A DNA stretch of 19,991 bases from JAWWPG01 sp038254365 (GTDB lineage Bacteria > Actinomycetota > Actinomycetes > Propionibacteriales > Nocardioidaceae): NCBI GenBank assembly GCA_038254365.1, contig JBBSGI010000054.1, positions 1 through 19,991 of the forward strand. Reading direction: 5' to 3'. This document shows positions 1-6,162 of the stretch, piece by piece. A program made the position numbers and the translations under genes. The notes below the pieces were generated by a model. The model had not been told where the DNA came from. It made no database searches and was given only the letters and a program-made list of their open reading frames with translations. Positions within the stretch are counted from its first letter, which is position 1. Each line of letters opens with the position of its first letter.

Positions 1-179
1 GACGCCTGCTTGTCGGCCCCGCGCCCCCCGGGGGCCCCCCCGCCCCCGCCGGGGTCCCCCCGGCGGGGGCCCCGCGGGCCACCCGCGGCCCCGATCGCGC
101 AGGCGGCTCCGTCGTCGAGCTCGTCGGGCACGATCCCTCGTACGTCGTACGCCTTGAAGATCCTCCTCAGGTCCGCCAC
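1..179 (-). CDS. manB: Phosphomannomutase/phosphoglucomutase, N-terminal fragment (runs off left edge)
   Basis: Starting at a GTG (179-177), the minus strand reads VADLRRIFKAYDVRGIVPDE, followed by a stretch ending AIGAA. The KAYDVRG block is the N-terminal signature of actinobacterial ManB-type phosphohexomutases, which interconvert mannose-6-P and mannose-1-P for GDP-mannose and glycan synthesis. The frame stays open to the window edge. After AIGAA the expected family sequence (normally FVEVTG-like, then a GHDMR-type block) is replaced by Gly/Pro/Arg encoded by an almost pure G/C stretch containing a 13-bp hairpin. This is either local assembly error or a broken gene. The start lies 3 bp after the stop of the zincin-like gene, so the two are probably co-transcribed. 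Identity is fairly secure for the first 30 residues; the rest cannot be judged. Confidence 0.72.
   Translation of the reverse strand, partial: MADLRRIFKAYDVRGIVPDELDDGAACAIGAAGGPRGPRRGDPGGGGGAPGGRGADKQA
42..70. repeat. Perfect GC-only hairpin (13-bp stem, 3-nt loop)
   Basis: Positions 42-54 and 58-70 are exact inverted complements with a TCC loop. They sit in a stretch (about 17-91) made almost only of G and C runs. It falls inside the manB reading frame where conserved protein sequence is expected, so an assembly or sequencing artefact is a real possibility. Confidence 0.7.
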
Positions 180-182
180 GAC

Positions 183-626
183 TCAGGGGTCGATCTCGCC
201 GGGAAGTCTTCCGAGCAGGTCGGCGATGTGCTCGACGAGCACCTCGTTGACCAGCGCCAGCTGTTCCAGCCGGGTTTTCGCGCGCATCTCGACCGGGCGG
301 CGGAACACCACGATTCGGCTCGGCTGACCGGGGCGACCTCGGGTCAGCGCACCGAACGGTACCGGTTCGTCCTGCCAGTCGTCGGGCAGCTCCGGCACGT
401 CCTCGGTGCCGAAGTCGACCTCCCCGAGCTCCCCGCCCCATCGACGCACGTAGCGGTCGACCAGCATGAGCACCAGCTCATCGAAGCGGTTTCGACGGGT
501 CTCGGTACGGGGGCCGTCGCGGTTCAGCGGGCCGGCCAGGGTGAACGGTCCACGGGGGCCGCGACCGTGGCGGTCTCGCAGCGCGCCCGCCCGCGCGGGG
601 ACCACCAGCAGGGGCACCTCGATCAC
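183..626 (-). CDS. Zincin-like metallopeptidase-family protein (actinobacterial Rv3259 type)
   Basis: The protein has the layout of the small actinobacterial metallopeptidase-family (Zincin_1) proteins next to DUF3499 and whiB2. It has a basic start (RDRHGRGPRGPF), then RFDELVLMLVDRYVRRW, a PVPFG segment, RIVVFRRPVEMRA, and the C-terminal NEVLVEHIADLLG ending GEIDP. Its function is unknown. The usual HExxH zinc site is not visible: where a His is expected the sequence has Asn (NEVLVEH), so catalysis is doubtful. I chose the GTG at 626 because a TANNNT -10 box (TACACT) lies 6 nt upstream, typical of leaderless actinobacterial mRNAs, and because family members begin near this point. A longer reading from 698 is open but would extend through the promoter. 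manB follows 3 bp downstream. Confidence 0.75.
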   Translation of the reverse strand: MIEVPLLVVPARAGALRDRHGRGPRGPFTLAGPLNRDGPRTETRRNRFDELVLMLVDRYVRRWGGELGEVDFGTEDVPELPDDWQDEPVPFGALTRGRPGQPSRIVVFRRPVEMRAKTRLEQLALVNEVLVEHIADLLGRLPGEIDP

Positions 627-632
627 GACCGA

Positions 633-638
633 AGTGTA
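633..638 (-). promoter_or_regulatory. Candidate -10 box (TACACT) for a leaderless transcript
   Basis: TACACT on the minus strand lies 6 nt before the GTG at 626. This fits the TANNNT -10 with transcription starting at the start codon. No convincing -35 is seen. Confidence 0.45.
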
Positions 639-724
639 GTGCCGGCGGACCGTCTCCGGGGTCCAAGCCGGGCAGACACGGTCCCGGGCCTTGCTCAATC
701 CCTGGCCGGCCAGGGCGGCCGGGG

Positions 725-730
725 TAGCGT
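725..730 (+). promoter_or_regulatory. Candidate -10 box (TAGCGT) for leaderless DUF3499 mRNA
   Basis: TAGCGT lies exactly 6 nt before the GTG at 737, mirroring the arrangement on the opposite strand. There is no Shine-Dalgarno sequence in front of the GTG, which supports leaderless initiation. Confidence 0.45.
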
Positions 731-736
731 CAACCC

Positions 737-1093
737 GTGAGTCGCCGCCGCAACTGTTCCCGGAACGCCTGCTCGCGTCCGGCGGCGTCCACGCTGACCT
801 ATGTCTACGCCGACCAGACCGCCGTACTGGGCCCGCTCGCGACGTACCGCGAGCCGCACTGTTACGACCTCTGCGACCGGCACACCGAACGCCTGACGGC
901 GCCTCGGGGATGGGAGGTCATCCGGCTCAGCAGCGACACGTCGAACCAGGGGCCCTCACCGGACGACCTGCTGGCGTTGGCCGACGCCGTCCGTGAGGCG
1001 GCGCAGCCTCGAACCGTCGAGCAACCTCTAGGCCAAGGCGTCGAGGTGGGCCGCCGAGGCCACCTCCGGGTGCTCCGCTCCACCGACGGCTAA
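737..1093 (+). CDS. DUF3499 family protein (Rv3258c-like)
   Basis: This 118-residue protein matches the actinobacterial DUF3499 family. It begins with CSRNACSRPA (Cys7, Cys12), continues with TLTYVYADQTAVLGPLATY, then EPHCYDLCDRH (His41, Cys42, Cys46, His49) and RLTAPRGWEV. The Cys/His pairs suggest a small metal-binding fold; the biochemical role is unknown. The GTG start is supported by a TANNNT box 6 nt upstream and by the family's usual start just before the first Cys. The gene is divergent from the zincin-like gene, as in Mycobacterium. Its TAA stop is the first three bases of the 21-bp repeat array, so the end of the gene abuts or was shaped by the repeat. The last 25 or so residues (from about residue 93) look unconserved. 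Confidence 0.85.
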   Translation: MSRRRNCSRNACSRPAASTLTYVYADQTAVLGPLATYREPHCYDLCDRHTERLTAPRGWEVIRLSSDTSNQGPSPDDLLALADAVREAAQPRTVEQPLGQGVEVGRRGHLRVLRSTDG

Positions 1094-1195
1094 CCAACCA
1101 TCCGCCCCTCGTAACCAACCATCCGCCCCTCGTAACCAACCATCCGCCCCTCGTAACCATCCATCCGTCACTCGTAACCAACCATCCGTCACTGG
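1091..1195 (+). repeat. Five tandem 21-bp repeats
   Basis: The units start at 1091, 1112, 1133, 1154 and 1175. Units 1-3 are identical (TAACCAACCATCCGCCCCTC plus G). Units 4 and 5 carry CCGTCAC in place of CCGCCCC. Each unit begins with TAA and the first TAA is the stop of DUF3499. Copies touch with no spacers. Confidence 0.92.
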
Positions 1196-1205
1196 TCGAT
1201 AGCCC

Positions 1206-1268
1206 AGGGGCGGATCGTCCGCAACAACTGACGGATCGTGCGTCACGAGGGGCGGATCGTCCGGGGGT
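1206..1268 (-). repeat. Three inverted 21-bp units facing the tandem array
   Basis: The core GCGGAT/ACGGAT recurs with an exact 21-bp period (GAT at 1213, 1234 and 1255). Positions 1246-1257 are the exact reverse complement of the ATCCGCCCCTCG half of units 1-3. The middle unit resembles the reverse complement of units 4-5. With the forward block this can pair into a long RNA stem between convergent genes, so it may act as a bidirectional terminator; no T-run is seen. Confidence 0.75.
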
Positions 1269-1275
1269 CAGAGAG

Positions 1276-2691
1276 TCAGAGGGGGAGGACGGGGGGGCGC
1301 ACGACGGTACGGGGGGCGGAACGCAGCGGGAGCTGGGTCACGCCGGCGGCGCCAGAGTAGGTGGCCGCGCAGTGCAGCTGGCTGCCCTGGGGCACGGTGA
1401 CCACGAGATAGGCGGCATCCCAGGCGGCGGGCAGCTCCCAGGTCGTGGTGGCCGAGCCCGCGACGGTGACGACCGACCGGCCGGCCGGATCGCCCGACCC
1501 GCTGACGCCGCGTACCTCGACTTGCTGGCGGGTCGGGCTCGACGTGGCGAAGGCCAGCGCCATCGTGGTCGCCCGGATGCGCGGCGCCACGGCCGGAGCC
1601 GTGAGCACGTCACCCACCCCCGAGACGGCGAAATCCCGGGCACCGGCCAGCCGCCCGCTGACCAGCGCCCCGGTCAGCGGTCCGTGCGCACTCAGCTCGA
1701 TCGCGGTCGGCCGCTGCCCCAAGATGGCCTGCACACGCTCGACCACCACCGACCGCGGTGGCACCTGGAGGTCGGCCAGGTCGTTCGACGTGAACACACC
1801 GGCTTCGTCGAGGATGCGAACCGACACCAGCTGCTGGCGGTTCCCGGTGTTGGTGACCGACAGCGACTGGTGGCCGACGTCTCCCACCCCTGGATCCACC
1901 ACGACGGTCCTGGCCGGCGCCGTGGAGGCCGGCACCCAGTCGGCCCCGACGGGCGTCAAGCCGGCCAGCCGGGTGGTGGACACCGCAGCGCCGACCGTGC
2001 CCCTGGTCGCCGTCACATGCAGGGTAAGCGCCGCCTGCCCCGGCGCGTACCTGGCGAGGTCGAGCACCCGGCGCGACGAGGGCGCGACCGGGATCCCGCT
2101 GGCTCCCGCTGCGTCGACGGCGCCGTCGGTACCCATGATCTCCAGGTCGACGACCGCGACCGCCGGGCTCGGGTTCGAGAGCACGAGCGCGGTGGACGTG
2201 CCGACGCTGGTGTCGACGCCGTTGAACCACCACTCGTCCCGCGGGCTCTCGCACGACGCGGCGGCGATCCCCCTCCGCTCCGCCGAGCTGTACGTGGACA
2301 GCTCGGCACCGGCAAGGCCCGGCGCCTGAGCCCCGGACGCCTTCACCAGCACGCCGGTCCGGGCCGTGGCCTGGCGGATCCGAACGGCGGCGGGGACCCC
2401 GGGGGTTGCGCTGTCGCCCAGCCTCGGCGTACCCGGGCCGGCGCCGAGGATCCTCAGCCCAGCCACCTCCGTGTCCCCGGCGGGGGCGTCAGGCCCGACG
2501 GCGAACACCGTGGTCTGCGGAGTCGCGGCCCCGGGCAGTCCCGGACAGCTCAAGGTGGCGACGGTGACTGGTTGCTGGACGGCCCGCGAGGACGGGACAA
2601 CGGGATGCGGCTGCTCCGACCCGGCGAGCCCGACCGCCACCGCGGCGGCGAGCACCGCGGTCGCGCCAACCAGTGAAACTCGCCAGCTCAT
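1276..2691 (-). CDS. DUF5719 family exported/anchored protein
   Basis: This 471-residue protein has an N-terminal hydrophobic segment (about residues 7-23, VGATAVLAAAVAVGLAG) serving as a signal peptide or membrane anchor. A long extracytoplasmic Ala/Val/Thr-rich domain of beta-sandwich-like character follows (for example NPSPAVAVVDLEIMGTDG and RTVVVDPGVG). This fits the DUF5719 family, found in actinobacteria directly downstream of the large membrane glycosyltransferase of this locus. The function is unknown; envelope glycan assembly is an inference from context. The ATG overlaps the glycosyltransferase stop in an ATGA, so the two are probably translationally coupled. The gene converges on DUF3499 with the 21-bp repeat array between them. 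Confidence 0.82.
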   Translation of the reverse strand: MSWRVSLVGATAVLAAAVAVGLAGSEQPHPVVPSSRAVQQPVTVATLSCPGLPGAATPQTTVFAVGPDAPAGDTEVAGLRILGAGPGTPRLGDSATPGVPAAVRIRQATARTGVLVKASGAQAPGLAGAELSTYSSAERRGIAAASCESPRDEWWFNGVDTSVGTSTALVLSNPSPAVAVVDLEIMGTDGAVDAAGASGIPVAPSSRRVLDLARYAPGQAALTLHVTATRGTVGAAVSTTRLAGLTPVGADWVPASTAPARTVVVDPGVGDVGHQSLSVTNTGNRQQLVSVRILDEAGVFTSNDLADLQVPPRSVVVERVQAILGQRPTAIELSAHGPLTGALVSGRLAGARDFAVSGVGDVLTAPAVAPRIRATTMALAFATSSPTRQQVEVRGVSGSGDPAGRSVVTVAGSATTTWELPAAWDAAYLVVTVPQGSQLHCAATYSGAAGVTQLPLRSAPRTVVRPPVLPL

Positions 2692-5618
2692 CGTGGCTCC
2701 TGCTCAGCCTGGAGCGGACGCCGCCGCACCCCTGGCGCCGCCAGCACGGTGACGAGCGCCCACAGGACCGCCAGCATGAGGACCAGCCCCTCGCGCGATC
2801 CCGGCTCCCGTCCTGTCGACCCGGCGACCTCCTCCACCTGCCAACCGGAGAGCACCGACTGCTCGGTCGACGTCCGGCTGAGCCCGGCCAAGGAGTCGAG
2901 TTTGGCGACCGCGGTGGAGCTCTGCGGTGACGGCAGGACGACGTACCGGATCCCCATCTCGCCGAGCGCGGGCACGTCTTCGGGCCCGCTCTGCGACAGG
3001 ATGTCTGCCACCACGGTCGCGAGCCGCGGCGCACCGCCGGGAGGCAGCACGCTGTCGTCGCCCAACCGCTCCCCGTCACCGGCCAGCACCTGGTAGCGCA
3101 CTGTTGACGAGTTGGTTCGCAGCACCAGCACGCGAGCGTCACTCGTCGACATCGCAGCGACCATGTAGGCGGGCACCGGCACCGCCGCGCCGTGGTGCAG
3201 GTCGCCGTGAGGCGCCGCCGTGACCCACCAGCCGAGCCCGAGCAACGGGGCGCTCAGACCGACCACGACCGCGGCCAGTGCAAGCGGCTGACGCCAGCCG
3301 AACGACTCCGAGCCGACGTGCCCCCTCAGCCCGTCGGCCGCGATCCCCGCGGCGCCGATCAGCCCGGCGCCGGCGATCACGACCGGAACACCCAGCCAAG
3401 GGTAGGCCGTGCCGGCACCAAGCGGCGCTGCGACCAGGTGCCGGGACAGCACCGCGGCCGCTCCCAGCCCGGACGCGGCGACCAGCCAGGCCGCGCTGAC
3501 TCGAGCCCTCGTGTCGGTCCGCAACAGGGCGAGGACGGCGACCACGGTGACGCCCGCAGTGAGCCACCAGGCCGCCTGGTCGACGGCTCCGGTCCGGAGG
3601 AACGCGAGCTGCCAGGCAGACCCGGAGATCGACGTGCCGGGCACGTCGACAAGGCCGGCCTCGGTGAGCACCAGCGGCGGGTCCGTGAGCACCCGCCACG
3701 ACCAGGGCGCCAACAGCACCACCGGCAGGGCCAGCGCGAGGACCCACTGCGCGACCCGCGCCCACTGCCGCCCGACGAGCAGCCACCCCAGGGCGAGCAC
3801 TCCGAGGACGACCGCCACCGGCCAGCAGACCGGAGCGAACGCGGTGGCGAGGCTCAGCGTGAGCCCGGTGGCCCACGCAGCGCCCCATCGGGCGGCGGAC
3901 TCGACGTCGAGCAGCCGGCAGGCACTCCTCGCCACCCAAGGCAGCAGAGCTGCGACCGCGACCGTCCCCACGTGCCCCGACGCGACCGCACCGGTGACGA
4001 CCGGCACCAGGCCGTAGGAGAGGGCCATCCAGAGGCGCGTCGAGGGCCCACGGACCAGCCGGGCGGACGCCATCCAGGCGCCGACGGCGGCCAGCACCGG
4101 GGCGAACATCATGAGCAGGTCGACCGCCAGCCAGGCCTTGCCGAGCAGCACGGTCGCCGCGATCGCGAGGACCGCGACGTACGGCGATGTGCTCAGGTCA
4201 GATCCCAGGCCAACCTGGTGCCGGTCTTCCGTGAAGAGCCGCCACCAGCCACCGGCGCTGTCGGGAGCCGGCAGCAGCGCCCCGCCCTGAAGGAATCCGC
4301 CGCCCCACAACCCACGTGAGGCCACCAGGCCGGCCACCGTCAACACGCCGGTCAGGCAGAGCAGGGGGTGCCGCGCCACCAGCTCCAGCGGGCCCGCACC
4401 GGACGGCAGGTCGACTGCTTCGTCCGGGACCGGACCCGACTCCAGTCGGCTGGGCTCACCTCGCCCGCCGCGAAGTCGTCTGGTCGAGGAGTTCAACCTG
4501 GTGGCCGCCTGGTGAAGGGGCTCCGCGCACCGGCTGAGAGCCGCGTCGAGTCCCCGCGCGTACGGCGACCACCACGGCGGCAGCAGATGCCGGACGCCGG
4601 CCGGGGGGCCAACCCGCAGGCGTCGCCGCCAGCGTCGTGCGGCGAGCACCTCCCATGGCCGGCCCAGTGCCGCAGCGCCGGCCGCCGCCTCGTCCCACGC
4701 GGCGCCCGGCAGCTTGCCGAGCAGGTAGCCCAGGATGCGCAACAGGGAGCCCAGCAACAGCCGGACATAGACGTACGGCAGCGCCGCGGCCCGGCAGTTC
4801 ACCAGCACGGTGTAGATGCCCGCCCGGCGGTCGGCCTGGTGCGGACGACGCGTGGTCGTGGAGATCGACCGAGTCCCCCGGCTCGCCGCCTCGGCGTGGT
4901 GGACGACCGCAGCGGGTGCCACCACGACCCGCCAGCCGGCGGCAGCCGCCCGCCAGCCGAGGTCGACGTCGTCCCGGAACAGCGGCAGCCGCGGGTCGAG
5001 ACCGCCGAGCGATGCCCAGGCGCTCCGCCGCACCAGCATCCCCGCGCTGCTCACCGCCAGCACGTCCCTGACGTCGTCGTACTGTCCCTGGTCGTACTCG
5101 CCGGGCTCGAGACCGGTCTCCCGGTGTGCGGTCCCGCTGATCGTGACCCCAACCTCGAGCAGCCGTCGCGCGTGTGGCCAGGCCCTGACCCGGCAGCCGA
5201 CGACGGCGATCCGGCTGTCGGTGACCGCGGTCTCCACCAGGCGTGCCAAGGCATCCGGATCGGGGGCGCAGTCGTCGTGCAGGAGCCAGACCCACTCCTC
5301 GCCGGCCTCGGCAACCGCGGCGTGTCGGCCCGAGACGGTAGCGACCGCGTCGGCTGCGCGGTCCAGGCCGGCCGCGACAGCGGCTCCGAAACCGATGGCC
5401 CGGTCCACCTCCAGCACCAGCTCGGAGCCGAGGGTCCCCCGCAGCAGGTCGGCCGACCCGTCGAGAGAGCCGGTGTCGACTCCCACGGTCAGATCGGGCA
5501 GCCGGGTCGACCGGGCAAGCGACGAGAGCAGATGAGGGAGCCACCCGACGCCATCATGACTGACGATTACCGCGATGACCCTGAGCGGCGCAGCGGACGG
5601 GTCGGCTGCAGAGCTCAT
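2688..5618 (-). CDS. Large family 2 glycosyltransferase fused to a polytopic membrane region
   Basis: This is a 976-residue protein. Residues 12-260 form a GT2 (GT-A fold) domain: VIAVIVSHDGVGWLP, then WLLHDDCAPDPDAL (metal-binding HDD at 114-116), SAGMLVRRSAW, and RDDVDLGWR at 215-223 in the acceptor/base position. After a linker there are roughly ten or more hydrophobic segments and a final soluble loop before a last TM helix and the basic tail GVRRRPLQ. The architecture suggests a membrane enzyme building an envelope polysaccharide or lipid-linked glycan; donor and acceptor are unknown. I prefer the ATG at 5618 (AAGG 11 nt upstream) over a TTG at 5645, which lacks a ribosome binding site. 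The 3' end overlaps DUF5719 by ATGA. The gene lies downstream of whiB on the same strand, with its own candidate promoter. Confidence 0.85.
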   Translation of the reverse strand: MSSAADPSAAPLRVIAVIVSHDGVGWLPHLLSSLARSTRLPDLTVGVDTGSLDGSADLLRGTLGSELVLEVDRAIGFGAAVAAGLDRAADAVATVSGRHAAVAEAGEEWVWLLHDDCAPDPDALARLVETAVTDSRIAVVGCRVRAWPHARRLLEVGVTISGTAHRETGLEPGEYDQGQYDDVRDVLAVSSAGMLVRRSAWASLGGLDPRLPLFRDDVDLGWRAAAAGWRVVVAPAAVVHHAEAASRGTRSISTTTRRPHQADRRAGIYTVLVNCRAAALPYVYVRLLLGSLLRILGYLLGKLPGAAWDEAAAGAAALGRPWEVLAARRWRRRLRVGPPAGVRHLLPPWWSPYARGLDAALSRCAEPLHQAATRLNSSTRRLRGGRGEPSRLESGPVPDEAVDLPSGAGPLELVARHPLLCLTGVLTVAGLVASRGLWGGGFLQGGALLPAPDSAGGWWRLFTEDRHQVGLGSDLSTSPYVAVLAIAATVLLGKAWLAVDLLMMFAPVLAAVGAWMASARLVRGPSTRLWMALSYGLVPVVTGAVASGHVGTVAVAALLPWVARSACRLLDVESAARWGAAWATGLTLSLATAFAPVCWPVAVVLGVLALGWLLVGRQWARVAQWVLALALPVVLLAPWSWRVLTDPPLVLTEAGLVDVPGTSISGSAWQLAFLRTGAVDQAAWWLTAGVTVVAVLALLRTDTRARVSAAWLVAASGLGAAAVLSRHLVAAPLGAGTAYPWLGVPVVIAGAGLIGAAGIAADGLRGHVGSESFGWRQPLALAAVVVGLSAPLLGLGWWVTAAPHGDLHHGAAVPVPAYMVAAMSTSDARVLVLRTNSSTVRYQVLAGDGERLGDDSVLPPGGAPRLATVVADILSQSGPEDVPALGEMGIRYVVLPSPQSSTAVAKLDSLAGLSRTSTEQSVLSGWQVEEVAGSTGREPGSREGLVLMLAVLWALVTVLAAPGVRRRPLQAEQEPR

Positions 5619-5675
5619 GGGACGGGCTACCTTGGCGGGAGACAACGGGCCGTGCCCACCGAAGGGGGCTCGCCC

Positions 5676-5681
5676 ACCATA
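5676..5681 (-). promoter_or_regulatory. Candidate -10 box (TATGGT) for the large glycosyltransferase
   Basis: TATGGT on the minus strand lies about 58 nt upstream of the ATG at 5618, in the gap between whiB and the glycosyltransferase. It fits TANNNT; no clear -35 was found, so support is modest. Confidence 0.3.
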
Positions 5682-5741
5682 ACCGTCCGCGCGGCCGCGA
5701 CGGCAATCGCGCAGCGTCGTCGAAGATGCGCCGCCGAAGAT

Positions 5742-5755
5742 GCGTCAGCTGACGC
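5742..5755. repeat. 14-bp perfect palindrome at the whiB stop codon
   Basis: GCGTCAGCTGACGC is self-complementary and contains the TGA stop of whiB (5747-5745). It has no loop and no following T-run, so it is not a classical terminator. It could be a protein-binding site or chance. Confidence 0.5.
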
Positions 5756-5999
5756 GTTTCTTCAGCTTCCGGCGCTCCCGCTCGGACAGTCCGCCCCAAA
5801 TGCCGAACCGCTCGTCGTTGTGCAGGGCGTACTCGAGACACTCACCGCGCACGTCACACGACAGGCACACTCGCTTTGCCTCCCGCGTCGAGCCACCCTT
5901 CTCAGGGAAGAACGCCTCGGGATCGGTCTGGGCACATAGCGCGCGCTCCTGCCACAACAACTCTGCGGCGGCAGTGTCGAGAACCTCGAGATCTCGCAC
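5745..5999 (-). CDS. whiB2: WhiB-family iron-sulfur transcriptional regulator (WhiB2/WhmD type)
   Basis: An 84-residue Wbl protein with the four cluster-binding cysteines at 22, 45, 48 and 54 (CAQTDPEAFFPEKGG, then CLSCDVRGEC), the GIWGG turn at 66-70 and the basic C-terminal tail ERERRKLKKRV. These proteins bind a 4Fe-4S cluster and regulate genes through the primary sigma factor. The WhiB2/WhmD/WhiB branch controls septation and cell division; assignment to that branch rests on synteny with the fbiA/DUF3499/Rv3259 neighbourhood. The start is fixed: the codon before the GTG at 5999 is an in-frame TAG, and a GGAGG ribosome binding site (6008-6012) lies 8 nt upstream. The protein is short at the N-terminus. 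Upstream lies a palindrome-bearing promoter. Confidence 0.93.
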   Translation of the reverse strand: MRDLEVLDTAAAELLWQERALCAQTDPEAFFPEKGGSTREAKRVCLSCDVRGECLEYALHNDERFGIWGGLSERERRKLKKRVS

Positions 6000-6023
6000 C
6001 TACCTCGCCTCCTCGACCCACAT

Positions 6024-6042
6024 GTCGTGACGTCCGCACGAC
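6024..6042 (-). promoter_or_regulatory. Hairpin in the whiB 5' leader
   Basis: On the minus strand GTCGTG (6042-6037) and CACGAC (6029-6024) can pair around a 7-nt loop. It lies near the predicted transcription start, between the palindrome and the ribosome binding site. The short stem makes function uncertain. Confidence 0.35.
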
Positions 6043-6050
6043 TTGAGCAA

Positions 6051-6080
6051 ATTACAGCGCTGTAAGTAGGGCTACGTCAA
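6051..6080 (-). promoter_or_regulatory. whiB promoter with 14-bp palindromic operator candidate
   Basis: On the minus strand TTGACG (6080-6075) and TGTAAT (6056-6051) are spaced 18 bp apart, a good -35/-10 pair. The perfect palindrome TTACAGCGCTGTAA (6052-6065) covers the -10 and part of the spacer, where a dimeric repressor would block RNA polymerase. The predicted start of transcription is near 6044, leaving a leader of about 45 nt to the GTG at 5999. Confidence 0.55.
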
Positions 6081-6162
6081 GCCGGATCTGCTAGCGAAGC
6101 CGCGACACGCCGCGATTTCGTCACAATTTCCATCGGCTCTTGCCGCGACCGGCGCAGCGATG

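Noticed and set aside
927..1246. Minus-strand peptides with repeated GADGWLR units
   Set aside because: They are only the translation of the 21-bp repeats continuing antisense into DUF3499; no start signal or conservation.
1091..1268. CRISPR array
   Set aside because: The repeats are 21 bp, touch each other with no spacers and include inverted copies; no cas genes are nearby.
1372..2676. Long plus-strand open frame antisense to DUF5719
   Set aside because: Composition is Arg/Gly/Pro-rich shadow coding typical of high GC; the minus-strand frame has a TM anchor and operon overlap.
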